Positions 18,750 through 27,690 of a stretch of DNA of 64,000 nt are shown in pieces. The DNA comes from Novosphingobium kaempferiae. Its GTDB lineage: Bacteria; Pseudomonadota; Alphaproteobacteria; Sphingomonadales; Sphingomonadaceae. Positions within the stretch are counted from its first letter, which is position 1, and the number at the start of each line of letters is the position of its first letter. The position numbers and the translations under genes were made by a program. Where the stretch lies: the NCBI RefSeq assembly GCF_021227995.1, contig NZ_CP089301.1, positions 310,001-374,000 of the forward strand. The letters run 5' to 3'. The notes below the pieces were generated by a model, which was not told the DNA's origin, did not search any database, and was given only the letters and a program-made list of their open reading frames with translations.

Positions 18750-19436
18750 ATGGCGAACGTGGCAATCACCGGCGCAGGACGCGGCATCGGCCTCGAACTC
18801 GTGAAGCAGCACCTCGGCCGGGGAGACACCATCCTCGCGCTGGTGCGCAGCCCGGACGTTGCAGGCGAGCTTAACGACCTCGCGGCGTCCTCCGGCGGCA
18901 AGCTCACGATTCACAAGATGGACGTCGCCGACAACGCCTCTGTCGCGGCGGCTGCGGCCTCGACCGGCAGCGACCGGATCGACGTTCTGTACAATGTCGC
19001 GGGCGTTTCCGGGAAGACCGAGCCTCAGCTCGACTCGATCGACTGGCAGGACTTCGACGAGGCCATTGAGATCATGCTCAAGGGCCCTCTGCGCGTTCTA
19101 GGTGCCTTTCTGTCCCGCCTTGGCGACGGCTCGAAAGTCATCAATTTCTCCAGCCAGTTGGCGGCTTCGACCTGGCCTTACGGCGGATATTACCCCTATG
19201 TCGCGGCGAAAGCCGGGCTCAACCGCCTGATGCGTTCGGTCGCGATCGACCTCAAGGACAAGGGCATCATCGTCGGCATCATCCACCCCGGCTGGGTCCA
19301 GACCGACATGGGCGGATCGGGCGCGGACATCACGCCGGACGACAGCGCGGCGCAGATCGTGGCGCTCACCGATGGCTGGAAACTCGAGGATTCCGGCGAG
19401 TTCTACAAGTGGAACGGCGAAAGGCACCCCTGGTAA
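18750..19436 (+). CDS. SDR family oxidoreductase
   Basis: This short SDR has ITGAGRGIGLEL for cofactor binding, YNVAG in place of the usual NNAG, a Ser in NFSSQLA and a Tyr-Lys pair in PYVAAKAG. An Arg after strand two (LVRSPD) suggests NADP preference. At 228 residues it is at the short end for classical SDRs. ATG 18750 follows GGAA. Eleven bases separate it from the SnoaL gene downstream, so the two form a small operon inside the catabolic island. Confidence 0.87.
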   Translation: MANVAITGAGRGIGLELVKQHLGRGDTILALVRSPDVAGELNDLAASSGGKLTIHKMDVADNASVAAAAASTGSDRIDVLYNVAGVSGKTEPQLDSIDWQDFDEAIEIMLKGPLRVLGAFLSRLGDGSKVINFSSQLAASTWPYGGYYPYVAAKAGLNRLMRSVAIDLKDKGIIVGIIHPGWVQTDMGGSGADITPDDSAAQIVALTDGWKLEDSGEFYKWNGERHPW

Positions 19437-19447
19437 GGAGCGGCGCC

Positions 19448-19891
19448 ATGGCATTCACTGGACCGCTGGAGGACCGCATCCTCATCCGCGAACTGCTCGA
19501 CACTTACGCCCACGGCGTCATGACCCGCGACGCCGAAACATGGGCCTCGACCTGGGCGGAAGACTCGTACTGGGCCTTGCCGGAATTCCCCGATCTCGGC
19601 GGGTTTACGGGCAAGGAGACGATCGTTTCGGCGTGGGTGGAATCGATGAAGAACTACGGCCTCGGCGGCAATGCCGCCAAGCCCATGGTCTACGTCGCCC
19701 ACCCCGGCGAAATCCGCGTCGACGGAGACCGGGCCTCGGCGATCTCCTATACTTCGGAGATCTTCGAGGATCCGGCCTCCGGCAAGACGATGCGCCTGCG
19801 TGGTCGCTATATCGACGAACTGGCGAAGATCGATGGCGCGTGGCTGTTCACGCGCCGCGAATACACGACCTTCGACGCGCGCGAGGATTAG
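19448..19891 (+). CDS. SnoaL-like (NTF2-fold) protein
   Basis: This is a third NTF2-fold protein in the island, 147 residues. The conserved entry helix EDRILIRELLDTYAHGV and the strand segment RLRGRYIDELAKIDGAWLFT are typical. The equivalent of the catalytic His is not evident, so it may bind rather than convert its ligand. ATG 19448 has AAGGAG upstream. It is co-transcribed with the SDR at 18750 and converges on the SDR at 19899. Confidence 0.82.
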   Translation: MAFTGPLEDRILIRELLDTYAHGVMTRDAETWASTWAEDSYWALPEFPDLGGFTGKETIVSAWVESMKNYGLGGNAAKPMVYVAHPGEIRVDGDRASAISYTSEIFEDPASGKTMRLRGRYIDELAKIDGAWLFTRREYTTFDARED

Positions 19892-19898
19892 GCAGCGA

Positions 19899-20672
19899 TC
19901 AAAGGCCCAGCTGCTCGAACATCTTGAGCGTGACTGCATTCAGATTGCCGATGACTTGGGCCTGATTGCCCTGCACTTCGGCAAAGCGCAAAGGCTTCAC
20001 GCGCTCGACCAGAACTTCCTCAGGCGTCGGCTGCTGTCCGAACAGGGCGATGACCTCGTCCGAGAACTCGCCGAGCGGCTGGTAGCCTTCGCGGGTGCTC
20101 TGCCCCGGCGTCAGGTCGGTCTGCACCGCAGGCGGGGCCAACTCGATCACCTCGACCCGCCCGCGCAGCATCTCGCGCAGCGACTGGGTGTAGCTGTGGA
20201 TCGCCGCCTTGGTGGCGTTGTAGGTCGGCGTCCCCGGCAGCGGCACGAAGGCAAGGCCCGAGGTCACGTTGACGATCGCGCCGTCGCCCTTCGCGACGAG
20301 ATGGTCGATCAGCGCATCGATCAGACGGATCGGCCCGAGCAGGTTGGTGGTGATCGTCGCCTCGGCATCCGACAGGTCACGCGCGCGGTCCAGCCGCTCG
20401 TAGCGCATGATGCCGGCATTGTTGACGAGGACGTTGAGGCCGGGGAAGCGCTCCAGCACTTCGGCGGCGAACTTCGCGACCCCCTCGGCGCTTTCGACGT
20501 CGAGCACGATGCCGTGCATGTTCTCGCGGCCCGCGCAGGCCGCCTCCAGCGCGTCGAGCCTGCGCCCGGCGACGATCACGGTGTTGCCGAGGTCGTGGAA
20601 GCGCTGCGCCAGCGCCTCGCCGATACCCGAGCCGCCGCCGGTGATGAGGATGGTGTTTCCGGTCGTCTTCAT
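19899..20672 (-). CDS. SDR family oxidoreductase, DltE-like
   Basis: The protein has a TGGGSGIGEAL nucleotide-binding motif, NNAG, a catalytic Ser (NVTSGLA) and YNATK. An Arg pair (AGRRLD) points to NADP. The C-terminal extension with TPEEVLVERVKPLRF is typical of DltE-like SDRs that work on small aldehydes or ketones. ATG 20672 is preceded by AAGGAG. It is divergent from the HxlR regulator; in many bacteria HxlR proteins control an adjacent SDR or oxidoreductase. Confidence 0.87.
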   Translation of the reverse strand: MKTTGNTILITGGGSGIGEALAQRFHDLGNTVIVAGRRLDALEAACAGRENMHGIVLDVESAEGVAKFAAEVLERFPGLNVLVNNAGIMRYERLDRARDLSDAEATITTNLLGPIRLIDALIDHLVAKGDGAIVNVTSGLAFVPLPGTPTYNATKAAIHSYTQSLREMLRGRVEVIELAPPAVQTDLTPGQSTREGYQPLGEFSDEVIALFGQQPTPEEVLVERVKPLRFAEVQGNQAQVIGNLNAVTLKMFEQLGL

Positions 20673-20719
20673 GATGGACACTCCTTCATTTTCATTGACG
20701 GAACCGATGTAGCATCCCA

Positions 20720-20734
20720 CTTTCGATCAGAAAG
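20720..20734. promoter_or_regulatory. Palindrome CTTTC-N5-GAAAG, candidate HxlR operator
   Basis: This short palindrome lies in the 106-base divergent promoter region between an SDR gene and the HxlR gene. A TATACT at 20752-20757 would place it around the -35 region of the HxlR promoter. It is a candidate HxlR binding site. Confidence 0.4.
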
Positions 20735-20778
20735 AAGGCACCCAAAAGATTTATACTTACCCGAAAGAGAGTGACACC

Positions 20779-21183
20779 ATGGCCGCCCGCCCCCAATCCG
20801 ATATGATACGGCCCGATGAACGCCCGTGCGAGGAGATCGATCCGCGCGTCGAGGCGCTGGTGACCGAGCTTATCGGCCGCGTGGCCGACAAGTGGACGAT
20901 GATCCTGCTGGAGATCCTCGAAGAGCACGGGGAACTGCGCTTCACGCAGATTTCGCGGCTGGTGCCCGACATCAGCCAGAAGATGCTGACCCAGACCCTG
21001 CGCCGCATGGAACGCGACGGCATGCTGACCCGCAAGGTCCACGCGGTCGTGCCGCCGCGCGTCGACTATGCCCTCACCCCGCTGGGCGCGAGCCTTGGCG
21101 AAGCGTTCTGCGGCGTTTGGCTATGGGCGGAGGCGAACCTGGAGAGAGTCGAGCGCGCCCGCGAGGATTTCGACGCGCGTTAG
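20779..21183 (+). CDS. HxlR-family transcriptional regulator
   Basis: This 134-residue winged-helix protein has the HxlR core: LIGRVADKWTMILLEIL, ELRFTQISRLVPDISQKML and TQTLRRMERDGMLTR with a basic wing. No extra ligand domain is present. HxlR proteins are dimers that often respond to reactive aldehydes, quinones or disulfide stress. The divergent SDR at 19899 is the likely target. The stop TAG overlaps the stop of the facing PilZ gene in TTAG. Confidence 0.9.
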   Translation: MAARPQSDMIRPDERPCEEIDPRVEALVTELIGRVADKWTMILLEILEEHGELRFTQISRLVPDISQKMLTQTLRRMERDGMLTRKVHAVVPPRVDYALTPLGASLGEAFCGVWLWAEANLERVERAREDFDAR

Positions 21184-21530
21184 CCGAGGAAACTGCGCAG
21201 CAGTTCCATCGCACTGCGGCGGGCGAGCCGTTCGGGCACGTAGACTACCGGGATGGCCCGTCCCTCGATCAGTTCGGCGACGTCGATCTGTTCCTTGAGG
21301 GCGATGCCGCAGCGGTCATGCGCGCGCCAGCGGACCTGCCCCTTGAGCACGCGGCCTGCGATCACCAGTTCGACGGGCGTGCCGCGCACCGGAGCGCCAT
21401 CCACCATGGCCAGCACGCCGCGCGACGAGGCATTGGCGATCGTCGCGTCGACGGAGCGGCCGGCGACGCGCATCGTCGCCTTCACGGCCAGCATCGTGCG
21501 CGATTCCATCCGTTGCCGCTGAATGAACAT
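21180..21530 (-). CDS. PilZ-domain cyclic-di-GMP-binding protein
   Basis: This 116-residue protein consists of a single PilZ domain. The key ligand-binding motifs are present: R-x3-R at residues 7-11 and N-x-S-x2-G at 33-38. It should bind cyclic-di-GMP and act as an effector, for example on motility or polysaccharide synthesis. ATG 21530 is used; a weak GGGA lies upstream. Two GGDEF proteins in the window (2300 and 55897) could supply its ligand, but nothing shows they interact. Confidence 0.85.
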   Translation of the reverse strand: MFIQRQRMESRTMLAVKATMRVAGRSVDATIANASSRGVLAMVDGAPVRGTPVELVIAGRVLKGQVRWRAHDRCGIALKEQIDVAELIEGRAIPVVYVPERLARRSAMELLRSFLG

Positions 21531-21643
21531 GCCGCCGTCCCTTTTGTACGAACCCGAGGGACAGAGTAGCGCGACAATGCCTAAGATGGGGTTAAATCCC
21601 GTTCAGCCGCCGGTCCGCCACAAGGACGGACCGGCGGCGAAAT

Positions 21644-23749
21644 TCAGGCCGCCTTCTTCTTCAGACGCCATGCGTGCAGCAGCGGCTCGGTATAGCCATT
21701 GGGCTGCTCGACGCCCTTGAACACGAGATCGCAGGCCGCCTGGAAGGCCATGCTGGTATCCCAGTTGCCCGCCATCGGCTCATACAGCGCATCGCCCGCA
21801 TTCTGCGCATCGACCTTGACCGCCATGCGCTTCAACGATTCCATCACCTGCTCGGGCGAGCAGACGCCGTGCAGCAGCCAGTTCGCCATGTGCTGGCTGG
21901 AGATGCGCAGCGTCGCGCGGTCTTCCATCAGGCCGACGTCGTTGATGTCCGGCACCTTGGAGCAACCGACGCCCTGATCGATCCAGCGCACGACGTAGCC
22001 GAGCAGCCCCTGCGCATTGTTGTCGAGTTCCTCGCGCACTTCCTCCTCGGACCAGTTGGTGCCCTCGGCCAGCGGGACCGAGAGCAGCAGGTCAAGGCCG
22101 GGGATTTCCTGCGCCGCGATGTCCTCTCGCAGCCCGAAGACGTTGACCTGATGGTAGTGCATCGCGTGGAGCGTCGCCGCGGTGGGGGACGGCACCCATG
22201 CGGTGTTCGCGCCGGTCTTCGGATGGCCGACCTTCTGCTCCATCATGTCGCGCATCATGTCGGGCGCGGCCCACATGCCCTTGCCGATCTGCGCGATGCC
22301 GGAGAGGCCATGGCGCAGGCCGATGGCGACGTTGCGCTTCTCGTATGCGGCGATCCACGCCGAGCCCTTGATCGCAGCCTTGCGGATCATCGGCCCCGCA
22401 CGCATCGAGGTGTGGATCTCGTCCCCCGTGCGGTCGAGGAAGCCGGTGTTGATGAAGACGATGCGGTCCTTCACCGCCTCGATGCAGGCGCCGAGGTTGG
22501 CCGAGGTACGGCGCTCCTCATCCATGACGCCGACCTTGACGGTGTGGCGCGACAGGCCGAGCAGGTCTTCCACCGCATCGAACAGCGCGTTGGTGAAACC
22601 GCATTCCTCCGGGCCGTGCATCTTCGGCTTGACGATGTAGATCGCGCCTTCGCGGCTGTTGCCGTGCTTTGTCAGCCCCTTCACGTCCTGCGTGGAGATC
22701 GCGCTGGTGACGACCGCGTCCATGACGCCCTCGGGGATTTCCGAGCCGTCGGGCAGCAGGATCGCCGGGTTGGTCATGAGATGGCCGACGTTGCGCACGA
22801 ACAGCAGCGAACGACCGGGCATGGCGGCCTGTTCGCCGCCCGGCAGCGTGACCGCCTTGTCCGCCGCGAGTTCGCGGGTGAGCGTCCGGTCGCCCTTCTT
22901 GAAGGTCTCCGTCAGGTCGCCGCGGATGACGCCCAGCCAGTTGGTGTAGGCCGCGATCTTGTCCTCGGCATCGACGGCGGCGACCGAATCCTCAAGGTCG
23001 ACGATGGTGGTCAGCGCCGCTTCGAGAACGATGTCGGAGATGCCCGCCTTGTCGGTGCTGCCAACCTGGCTTGTCGCGTCGAAGACGACTTCGATGGTCA
23101 GCCCGTTGTTGCTGAACAGGAGGCCCTGCTCGGTCTCACCGACGAACTGGCGCTCGTTGGCGAGTTCGAGGACTTCCGGGTCTTCCAGATCGGCCCATGA
23201 ACCCGCCTTGAGCGGCACCGCCTGATCGAGGAACGCGCGCCCCGCCGCGATCACCGCCGCGCCGCGCGCCGCGTCGTAGCCCGGCCCCTGCGCGGGCGCG
23301 GCGTCGAGCGCGTCGGTGCCGTACCACGCGTCGTAGAGGCTGCCCCAGCGCGCATTGGCGGCATTCAGCAGGAAGCGCGCGTTGAGCACCGGGACGACGA
23401 GTTGCGGCCCGGCCATCGTCGCGATCTCCGGATCGACGCCGGTGGTGCCGATGGTGAAGGCGTCCGGCTCGGGGACCAGATAGCCGATCTCGCGCAGGAA
23501 GGCCTGGTATTCGCGCTGCTCGATCGGCTTTCCGGCACGCTCGACGTGCCATGCATCGATCTGCGCCTGCAAGGCATCGCGCTTGTCGAGGAGCGCGCGG
23601 TTGCGCGGGGCGAACTCGGCTACGAGCGCGGCGAAGCCCTGCCAGAACGCGGCGGCGTCCTGTCCGATGGGGGGCAGAACCTGCTCCTCCACGAACTTCG
23701 CCAGTCCTGCGTCGACCTGCAGACCCGAACGATCAACCCTTTCAGTCAT
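21644..23749 (-). CDS. glcB: Malate synthase G
   Basis: This enzyme condenses glyoxylate and acetyl-CoA to malate in the glyoxylate cycle. Typical segments are present: [11 protein letters not shown] with the catalytic Arg, [13 protein letters not shown], the HQVNVFGLR segment and [13 protein letters not shown], which carries the catalytic Asp. The 701-residue length fits the G isoform. ATG 23749 is chosen because GGAAGG precedes it; longer readings lack a ribosome site. No isocitrate lyase gene is in the window. It would allow growth on acetyl-CoA derived from the catabolic genes nearby. Confidence 0.95.
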   Translation of the reverse strand: MTERVDRSGLQVDAGLAKFVEEQVLPPIGQDAAAFWQGFAALVAEFAPRNRALLDKRDALQAQIDAWHVERAGKPIEQREYQAFLREIGYLVPEPDAFTIGTTGVDPEIATMAGPQLVVPVLNARFLLNAANARWGSLYDAWYGTDALDAAPAQGPGYDAARGAAVIAAGRAFLDQAVPLKAGSWADLEDPEVLELANERQFVGETEQGLLFSNNGLTIEVVFDATSQVGSTDKAGISDIVLEAALTTIVDLEDSVAAVDAEDKIAAYTNWLGVIRGDLTETFKKGDRTLTRELAADKAVTLPGGEQAAMPGRSLLFVRNVGHLMTNPAILLPDGSEIPEGVMDAVVTSAISTQDVKGLTKHGNSREGAIYIVKPKMHGPEECGFTNALFDAVEDLLGLSRHTVKVGVMDEERRTSANLGACIEAVKDRIVFINTGFLDRTGDEIHTSMRAGPMIRKAAIKGSAWIAAYEKRNVAIGLRHGLSGIAQIGKGMWAAPDMMRDMMEQKVGHPKTGANTAWVPSPTAATLHAMHYHQVNVFGLREDIAAQEIPGLDLLLSVPLAEGTNWSEEEVREELDNNAQGLLGYVVRWIDQGVGCSKVPDINDVGLMEDRATLRISSQHMANWLLHGVCSPEQVMESLKRMAVKVDAQNAGDALYEPMAGNWDTSMAFQAACDLVFKGVEQPNGYTEPLLHAWRLKKKAA

Positions 23750-24046
23750 TACCTTCCTCGCACTGGTTTGGAACGCGCACGCCATCGTGCCACGCTCTCA
23801 CTCGAATACCAAAATGCCCTGGGGAAGGATGTGAGCCCTATGGCCGATGCCGAGCGGCTTGGCAACCGCGGGAAAATCCCGTCACGCACCAGTCAGTTGC
23901 AAACCGGGACGCCGCCCGTGCCTTTCCCGGACTTTCTTAAATGTCGGAAACCCTTACATTCAAGGTTCCGTTAAGCACGGGATTCGGCGGGAACGCCGGG
24001 TTGGCACGGTCGTTGCTGTTAGCTGACTGGAACCAAAGGGATGAAA

Positions 24047-24316
24047 ATGCTCCGGAAAGTCGGCCGCCTGTTCGTCATCAAGAGCAACTGGGAGGCGTAT
24101 ATGATCATCTATGCGCTGGCCCTGGGAGCGATCGAGCGCGGCAGCGTCTATCTGGACCGTTATCCCGGCTTCGGCGGCAAGCTGCTGTTCCTCGCCTGCA
24201 CCGGCGCGGTGTTCATGGCCGGCGCCAAGATCCTCGACTGCCTGAAGTACGAGAAGGCCGCGCTGCTCGCGAAAGCGGAGGTCGTCGCCCCGGAACCGGA
24301 ACGCAGGGCAGCGTGA
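24047..24316 (+). CDS. Small membrane protein of unknown function
   Basis: This 89-residue protein has two hydrophobic segments (MIIYALALGAIERG and LLFLACTGAVFMAGA) and a charged C-terminal tail rich in Ala and Glu. It looks like an inner-membrane protein. ATG 24047 is preferred because AGGG lies six bases upstream; ATG 24041 would add two residues. It is divergent from malate synthase across about 300 bases in which I see no other feature. I do not recognise the family. Confidence 0.65.
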   Translation: MLRKVGRLFVIKSNWEAYMIIYALALGAIERGSVYLDRYPGFGGKLLFLACTGAVFMAGAKILDCLKYEKAALLAKAEVVAPEPERRAA

Positions 24317-24328
24317 CGACACCTTGCT

Positions 24329-24406
24329 TCGTCATTGCGAGCGCAGCGAAGCAATCCACTGTGGGCTCGCGACGCTGGATTGCTTCACTGCGCTCACAAT
24401 GACGAA
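24329..24406. repeat. Inverted repeat, family A copy 3 (degenerate)
   Basis: The left arm matches the family A consensus, but the right arm has uncompensated changes (CACTGCGCTCACAATGACG). It lies just after the small membrane protein and before the coding piece of tmRNA. Confidence 0.85.
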
Positions 24407-24429
24407 ATAAATGCCCGGATGATTTGGAA

Positions 24430-24795
24430 AGTAGGGCGATTCTGTTGACAGGCTCGCCCCCAGCCCCTGGAATCCGCTTCTGTTACCCGGTGGGTCCAAC
24501 CGTGTTCTAACTTTGTAACTTCAGGGCGTTAGCCCCTAGAATTACGCCGCGAGAGCAAGTGCTTCGTTGTCGTTGGCACTTATGAGTTTTGAGCCTTGAA
24601 CGGGTTACTCAGCCCGGAAGAAAACACCGCTTTTCAACACACGTCGATCCTAGTTCGGCCCCGTCATCACCCCTGCGACAACAGGGTTGTTTCCCAAGGG
24701 AAACGGGTGATGGTGGAGCCGCCGGGTACCGCCCCCGGGTCCGCTGCGTCTATTGCACGGGGCAATTTATCCTCATAGCCGGTCGAAACCGGCAA
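24430..24795 (-). ncRNA. ssrA: Circularly permuted two-piece tmRNA
   Basis: tmRNA rescues stalled ribosomes. Here the gene order is permuted, as known for alphaproteobacteria. On the minus strand the acceptor piece comes first and ends in CCA at 24711. A spacer of 48 bases follows, and the coding piece starts with GGGGCCG at 24662. These ends pair as a 7-bp acceptor stem with a G3-U70 pair, the alanine identity element. The tag frame, at 24577-24542, encodes ANDNEALALAA and then TAA. A GGGGCTAACGCCC hairpin follows the tag. The -10-like TATATG is at 24806-24801. The outer ends are approximate. Confidence 0.93.
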
Positions 24796-24883
24796 GGCCC
24801 CATATAGGGCTTTCGTCCTGAATGTGAAGTGAAAGACGGCCTGCCCCCACCGGACCACGGCAGAGGCAGGCACGCGGCCGAAA

Positions 24884-25354
24884 TCAGGCTTTCGGCTTGC
24901 GCAGTTCCTCGAGGATTTCCTTCAGCGCGATCAACTGCGGATCGACCGGCGCCTCCTCTGCCGGCGCATTGGCGGCGGCTTCGGCTTCCTGCTTCTTCAC
25001 CGAATCGATCATCTTGTTGACCGAGCGGACCAGCATGAACAGCACGAAGGCGATGATGAGGAAGTTCACCACCTGCGTGATGAATTCGCCGTAGCCGATC
25101 ATCGGCACGCCTGCCGCCTTCAGCGCGGCGTAGTCGGTGAGGCTGCCCTTGTAGTCCGCCGGAGCCTCGCCCAGCTGGAAGAAGTACTTCGAGAAGTCGA
25201 TGCTGCCGAACAGCCAGCCGATCACCGGCATGATGAGGTTCTCGTTGAGAGAGGACACGATCTTGCCGAAGGCCGCGCCGATCATCACACCGACCGCGAG
25301 GTCGAGCACGTTGCCGCGCGCGATGAACTTCTTGAATTCGTCTACGATTGCCAT
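24884..25354 (-). CDS. mscL: Large-conductance mechanosensitive channel MscL
   Basis: This inner-membrane channel opens on osmotic downshock to release solutes. The N-terminal FKKFIARGNVLDLAVGVMIG helix and the gate region are typical, followed by a second membrane helix (FLIIAFVLFMLVRSVNKM) and a charged C-terminal helix with LEELRKPKA. The 156 residues include an Ala/Glu-rich insertion near the C-terminus compared with the usual 136. ATG 25354 is used, with GGGGA upstream. It is followed by the tmRNA on the same strand. Confidence 0.95.
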   Translation of the reverse strand: MAIVDEFKKFIARGNVLDLAVGVMIGAAFGKIVSSLNENLIMPVIGWLFGSIDFSKYFFQLGEAPADYKGSLTDYAALKAAGVPMIGYGEFITQVVNFLIIAFVLFMLVRSVNKMIDSVKKQEAEAAANAPAEEAPVDPQLIALKEILEELRKPKA

Positions 25355-25554
25355 GCGCCTGGTTCCCCTTCTGCCGGCTATGGAAAATTGCCTGAGTGCG
25401 TTTTGGCACACTCGCCTGCGCCCCTCAAACGTTTGTTAACCCTCCGGGTTGCCCCGCGACAGCGAGCGTCCTTGATCCGCCATGGCGGGGCGCTATCTAT
25501 TCCGGCGAGGAAGCCGCCGGTTCGTCCGGCGCGCCATGTGGAGGACTTACGTCG

Positions 25555-26169
25555 ATGACGCTCATCAATGCCCGCCCCAAAGCCTTCGGCGGCCGCACCG
25601 TTCTGGCCCTGTCGGCCGCGCTGGCGCTGAGCGCCTGCGGGTTCAACTCGGTGCCGACCAAGCAGGAGGCCGCCAAGGCCAAGTGGGCCGACGTGGAGGC
25701 CGCGTTCCAGGAACGCTCGAACCTCGTCCCCAACCTCGCCGCCGTCGCCAAGGGTGCGGCCGAGCAGGAGAAGTCGATCCTCGTCGGCGTGACCGAGGCG
25801 CGCGCCAAGGCCACCTCGATCCAGATCAATGCCGACGACCTTGGCGACGCGCAGAAGATGGAGCAGTTCCAGCAGGCGCAGGCCCAGCTTGGTGCCGGGA
25901 TCGGCCGCCTGCTCGCCAGCGTCGAGGCGTACCCGGACATCAAGTCGAGCACCAACTACCAGATGCTCCAGAGCCAGCTTGAGGGTCAGGAAAACCGCAT
26001 CCGCGTCGCCATCCGCGACTACAACGGCGCGGTTCAGGACTACAACACCGAAGTCCGCACCTTCCCCTCGATGATCGGCGCGCGCCTGCGCGGCGCGGAC
26101 CCGCTGGTCCCGTACAAGGCCGTGACGCCCGGCGCCGAAGCCGCCCCGAGCCTCGAAGGAAAGCTCTGA
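25555..26169 (+). CDS. LemA-family lipoprotein
   Basis: This 204-residue lipoprotein has a lipobox (LALSACGF) with Cys near residue 28, followed by the LemA core with NLVPNLAAVAKG and a helical domain ending in RTFPSMIGARL. It should be anchored in the membrane facing the periplasm. The start ATG 25555 has GGAGG ten bases upstream. It begins a three-gene group with two TPM-domain proteins, a common arrangement of unknown function. Confidence 0.9.
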   Translation: MTLINARPKAFGGRTVLALSAALALSACGFNSVPTKQEAAKAKWADVEAAFQERSNLVPNLAAVAKGAAEQEKSILVGVTEARAKATSIQINADDLGDAQKMEQFQQAQAQLGAGIGRLLASVEAYPDIKSSTNYQMLQSQLEGQENRIRVAIRDYNGAVQDYNTEVRTFPSMIGARLRGADPLVPYKAVTPGAEAAPSLEGKL

Positions 26170-26174
26170 TTCCG

Positions 26175-27005
26175 ATGGCCCGCGTCCGGGCCGCCTCGCT
26201 GGCCGTATTGCTGGTCTTCGTCGCCCTCGCTTCGGGGGCGACGGGGGCGTTCGCGCAGACCTTCCCCAAGCTGACCGGCCGCGTCGTCGATGCCGCGAAC
26301 ATCATCCCCGATGCCGAGGAAGCGCAGCTCACGCAGAAGCTGGAGGCGCTGGAGAAGCAGTCGCGCCGCCAGTTGGTGGTGGCGACGCTGCCCTCGCTGG
26401 AAGGCTATGAGATCTCCGACTACGCAAACCGCCTGTTCCGGGATTGGAAGCTGGGCGACAAAGCGCGCAATGACGGCGTGCTTCTTCTGGTGGCACCGAA
26501 TGATCGGAAAGTCCGCATCGAGGCTGGTTATGGGCTTGAAGGCACGATTACCGACGGTCTTTCCTTCCTCATAATCAACAACGATATTCTTCCTCGCTTC
26601 AAGGCAGGTGATATGCCAGGCGGCATAGCTGCAGGCACGGACGCGCTGATAACTCAACTCACGCTGCCTCCCGAGGAGGCACAGAAGGTCGCCGCAGAGG
26701 CCGACCAGGCGCGCAAGAGCGGCGGCGGCGGCATCCCGTTCGGGACCGTCATCTTCATTCTGTTTATCGTCTTCTTCTTCGTCCTGCCGATCATGCGTTC
26801 GGTCGGCAGCGGCGGACGGCGCGGGCGCTACGGCGGGTTCGATACGCCGATCATCTGGTTCCCCGGCGGCTTCGGCGGCGATGACGACGACGATCGCGGC
26901 GGTGGCTGGGGCGGCTTCGGTGGAGGCGGCGGAGGCTGGGGTGGCGGCGGCTTCTCCGGCGGAGGCGGTAGTTCGGGTGGCGGCGGCGCGAGCGGGAGCT
27001 GGTAA
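26175..27005 (+). CDS. TPM-domain protein with glycine-rich tail (YgcG family)
   Basis: A signal peptide (residues 1-27) is followed by the TPM domain (about residues 35-160, with RQLVVATLPSLEGY), a membrane helix at about 190-210 (GTVIFILFIVFFFVLPIM) and a Gly-rich tail with an Asp cluster. The topology resembles YgcG proteins that work at the cell surface beside LemA. It starts five bases after the lemA-like stop. Bases 26460-26690 are clearly lower in GC and use rarer codons than the flanks. Confidence 0.87.
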   Translation: MARVRAASLAVLLVFVALASGATGAFAQTFPKLTGRVVDAANIIPDAEEAQLTQKLEALEKQSRRQLVVATLPSLEGYEISDYANRLFRDWKLGDKARNDGVLLLVAPNDRKVRIEAGYGLEGTITDGLSFLIINNDILPRFKAGDMPGGIAAGTDALITQLTLPPEEAQKVAAEADQARKSGGGGIPFGTVIFILFIVFFFVLPIMRSVGSGGRRGRYGGFDTPIIWFPGGFGGDDDDDRGGGWGGFGGGGGGWGGGGFSGGGGSSGGGGASGSW

Positions 27006-27006
27006 C

Positions 27007-27690
27007 ATGGCGACACCCAAGTATCTCAACGAGGCCGACCACGATCGCATCACCGCTGCCGTGGCGGAGGCCGAACTGCTCAGTTCGGGAGAGATCGTCA
27101 CGATCCTGGCGGACCGTTCAGACGGCTACACCGACGTCGCGCTGGCGTGGGCGGCCTTCGTCGGGTTCCTCGCGCTCGGCGCGCTGGCACTCGCGCCTCA
27201 GTTCTACATGGGCCTCTACGACCTGCTGATCGCGGACTGGGGGCACGAGTGGACGCCGCGCATGATCCTCTCGCTCGCGCTCGGCGTGGTGGCGATCAAG
27301 TTCGGCGCGATGCTGCTGCTCCAGCTGTGGCAGCCGCTCAAGTTCTTCCTGATCCCCGCGCCGATCCGCACCCGCCGCGTCCATGACCGCGCCATGCGGG
27401 CCTATCGCATCGGCGCGGAGAAACGCACCACGGGGCGCACCGGCATCCTCATCTACCTCTCCATGCGCGAGCACCGCGTCGAGATCCTTGCGGACGAGGC
27501 CATCGCCAGCAAGGTGGAGCCCGGCGTCTGGGCCGATGCGATCAACGCCATGCTCGCCGAACTGCGGCAGGGCCGCACGGCGGAGGCCATGGTCGCGGGC
27601 GTCGGCAAGGTCGGCGCGATCCTCTCCCTCCACGTCCCCCGCCTGCCGGGCGACGTCAACGAACTTCCCGACAGGCTGATCGAAGTATGA
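27007..27690 (+). CDS. TPM-domain membrane protein
   Basis: The protein of 227 residues contains two membrane helices (near 45-65 and 95-115) flanked by TPM-like segments: LLSSGEIVTILADRS at the N-terminus and TGILIYLSMREHRVEILAD at the C-terminus. It lies one base after the YgcG-like gene, and its stop overlaps the start of the Nudix gene (ATGA). It is the third member of the LemA/TPM group and is probably co-expressed with it. The function is unknown. Confidence 0.85.
   Translation: MATPKYLNEADHDRITAAVAEAELLSSGEIVTILADRSDGYTDVALAWAAFVGFLALGALALAPQFYMGLYDLLIADWGHEWTPRMILSLALGVVAIKFGAMLLLQLWQPLKFFLIPAPIRTRRVHDRAMRAYRIGAEKRTTGRTGILIYLSMREHRVEILADEAIASKVEPGVWADAINAMLAELRQGRTAEAMVAGVGKVGAILSLHVPRLPGDVNELPDRLIEV

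Noticed and set aside
24596..24873. Small frames on both strands between 24.59 and 24.87 kb
   Set aside because: They lie inside the tmRNA gene and its promoter region and have no ribosome sites.
26828..27016. Proline-rich reading frame opposite the glycine-rich tail
   Set aside because: It is only the reverse reading of the Gly repeat codons.
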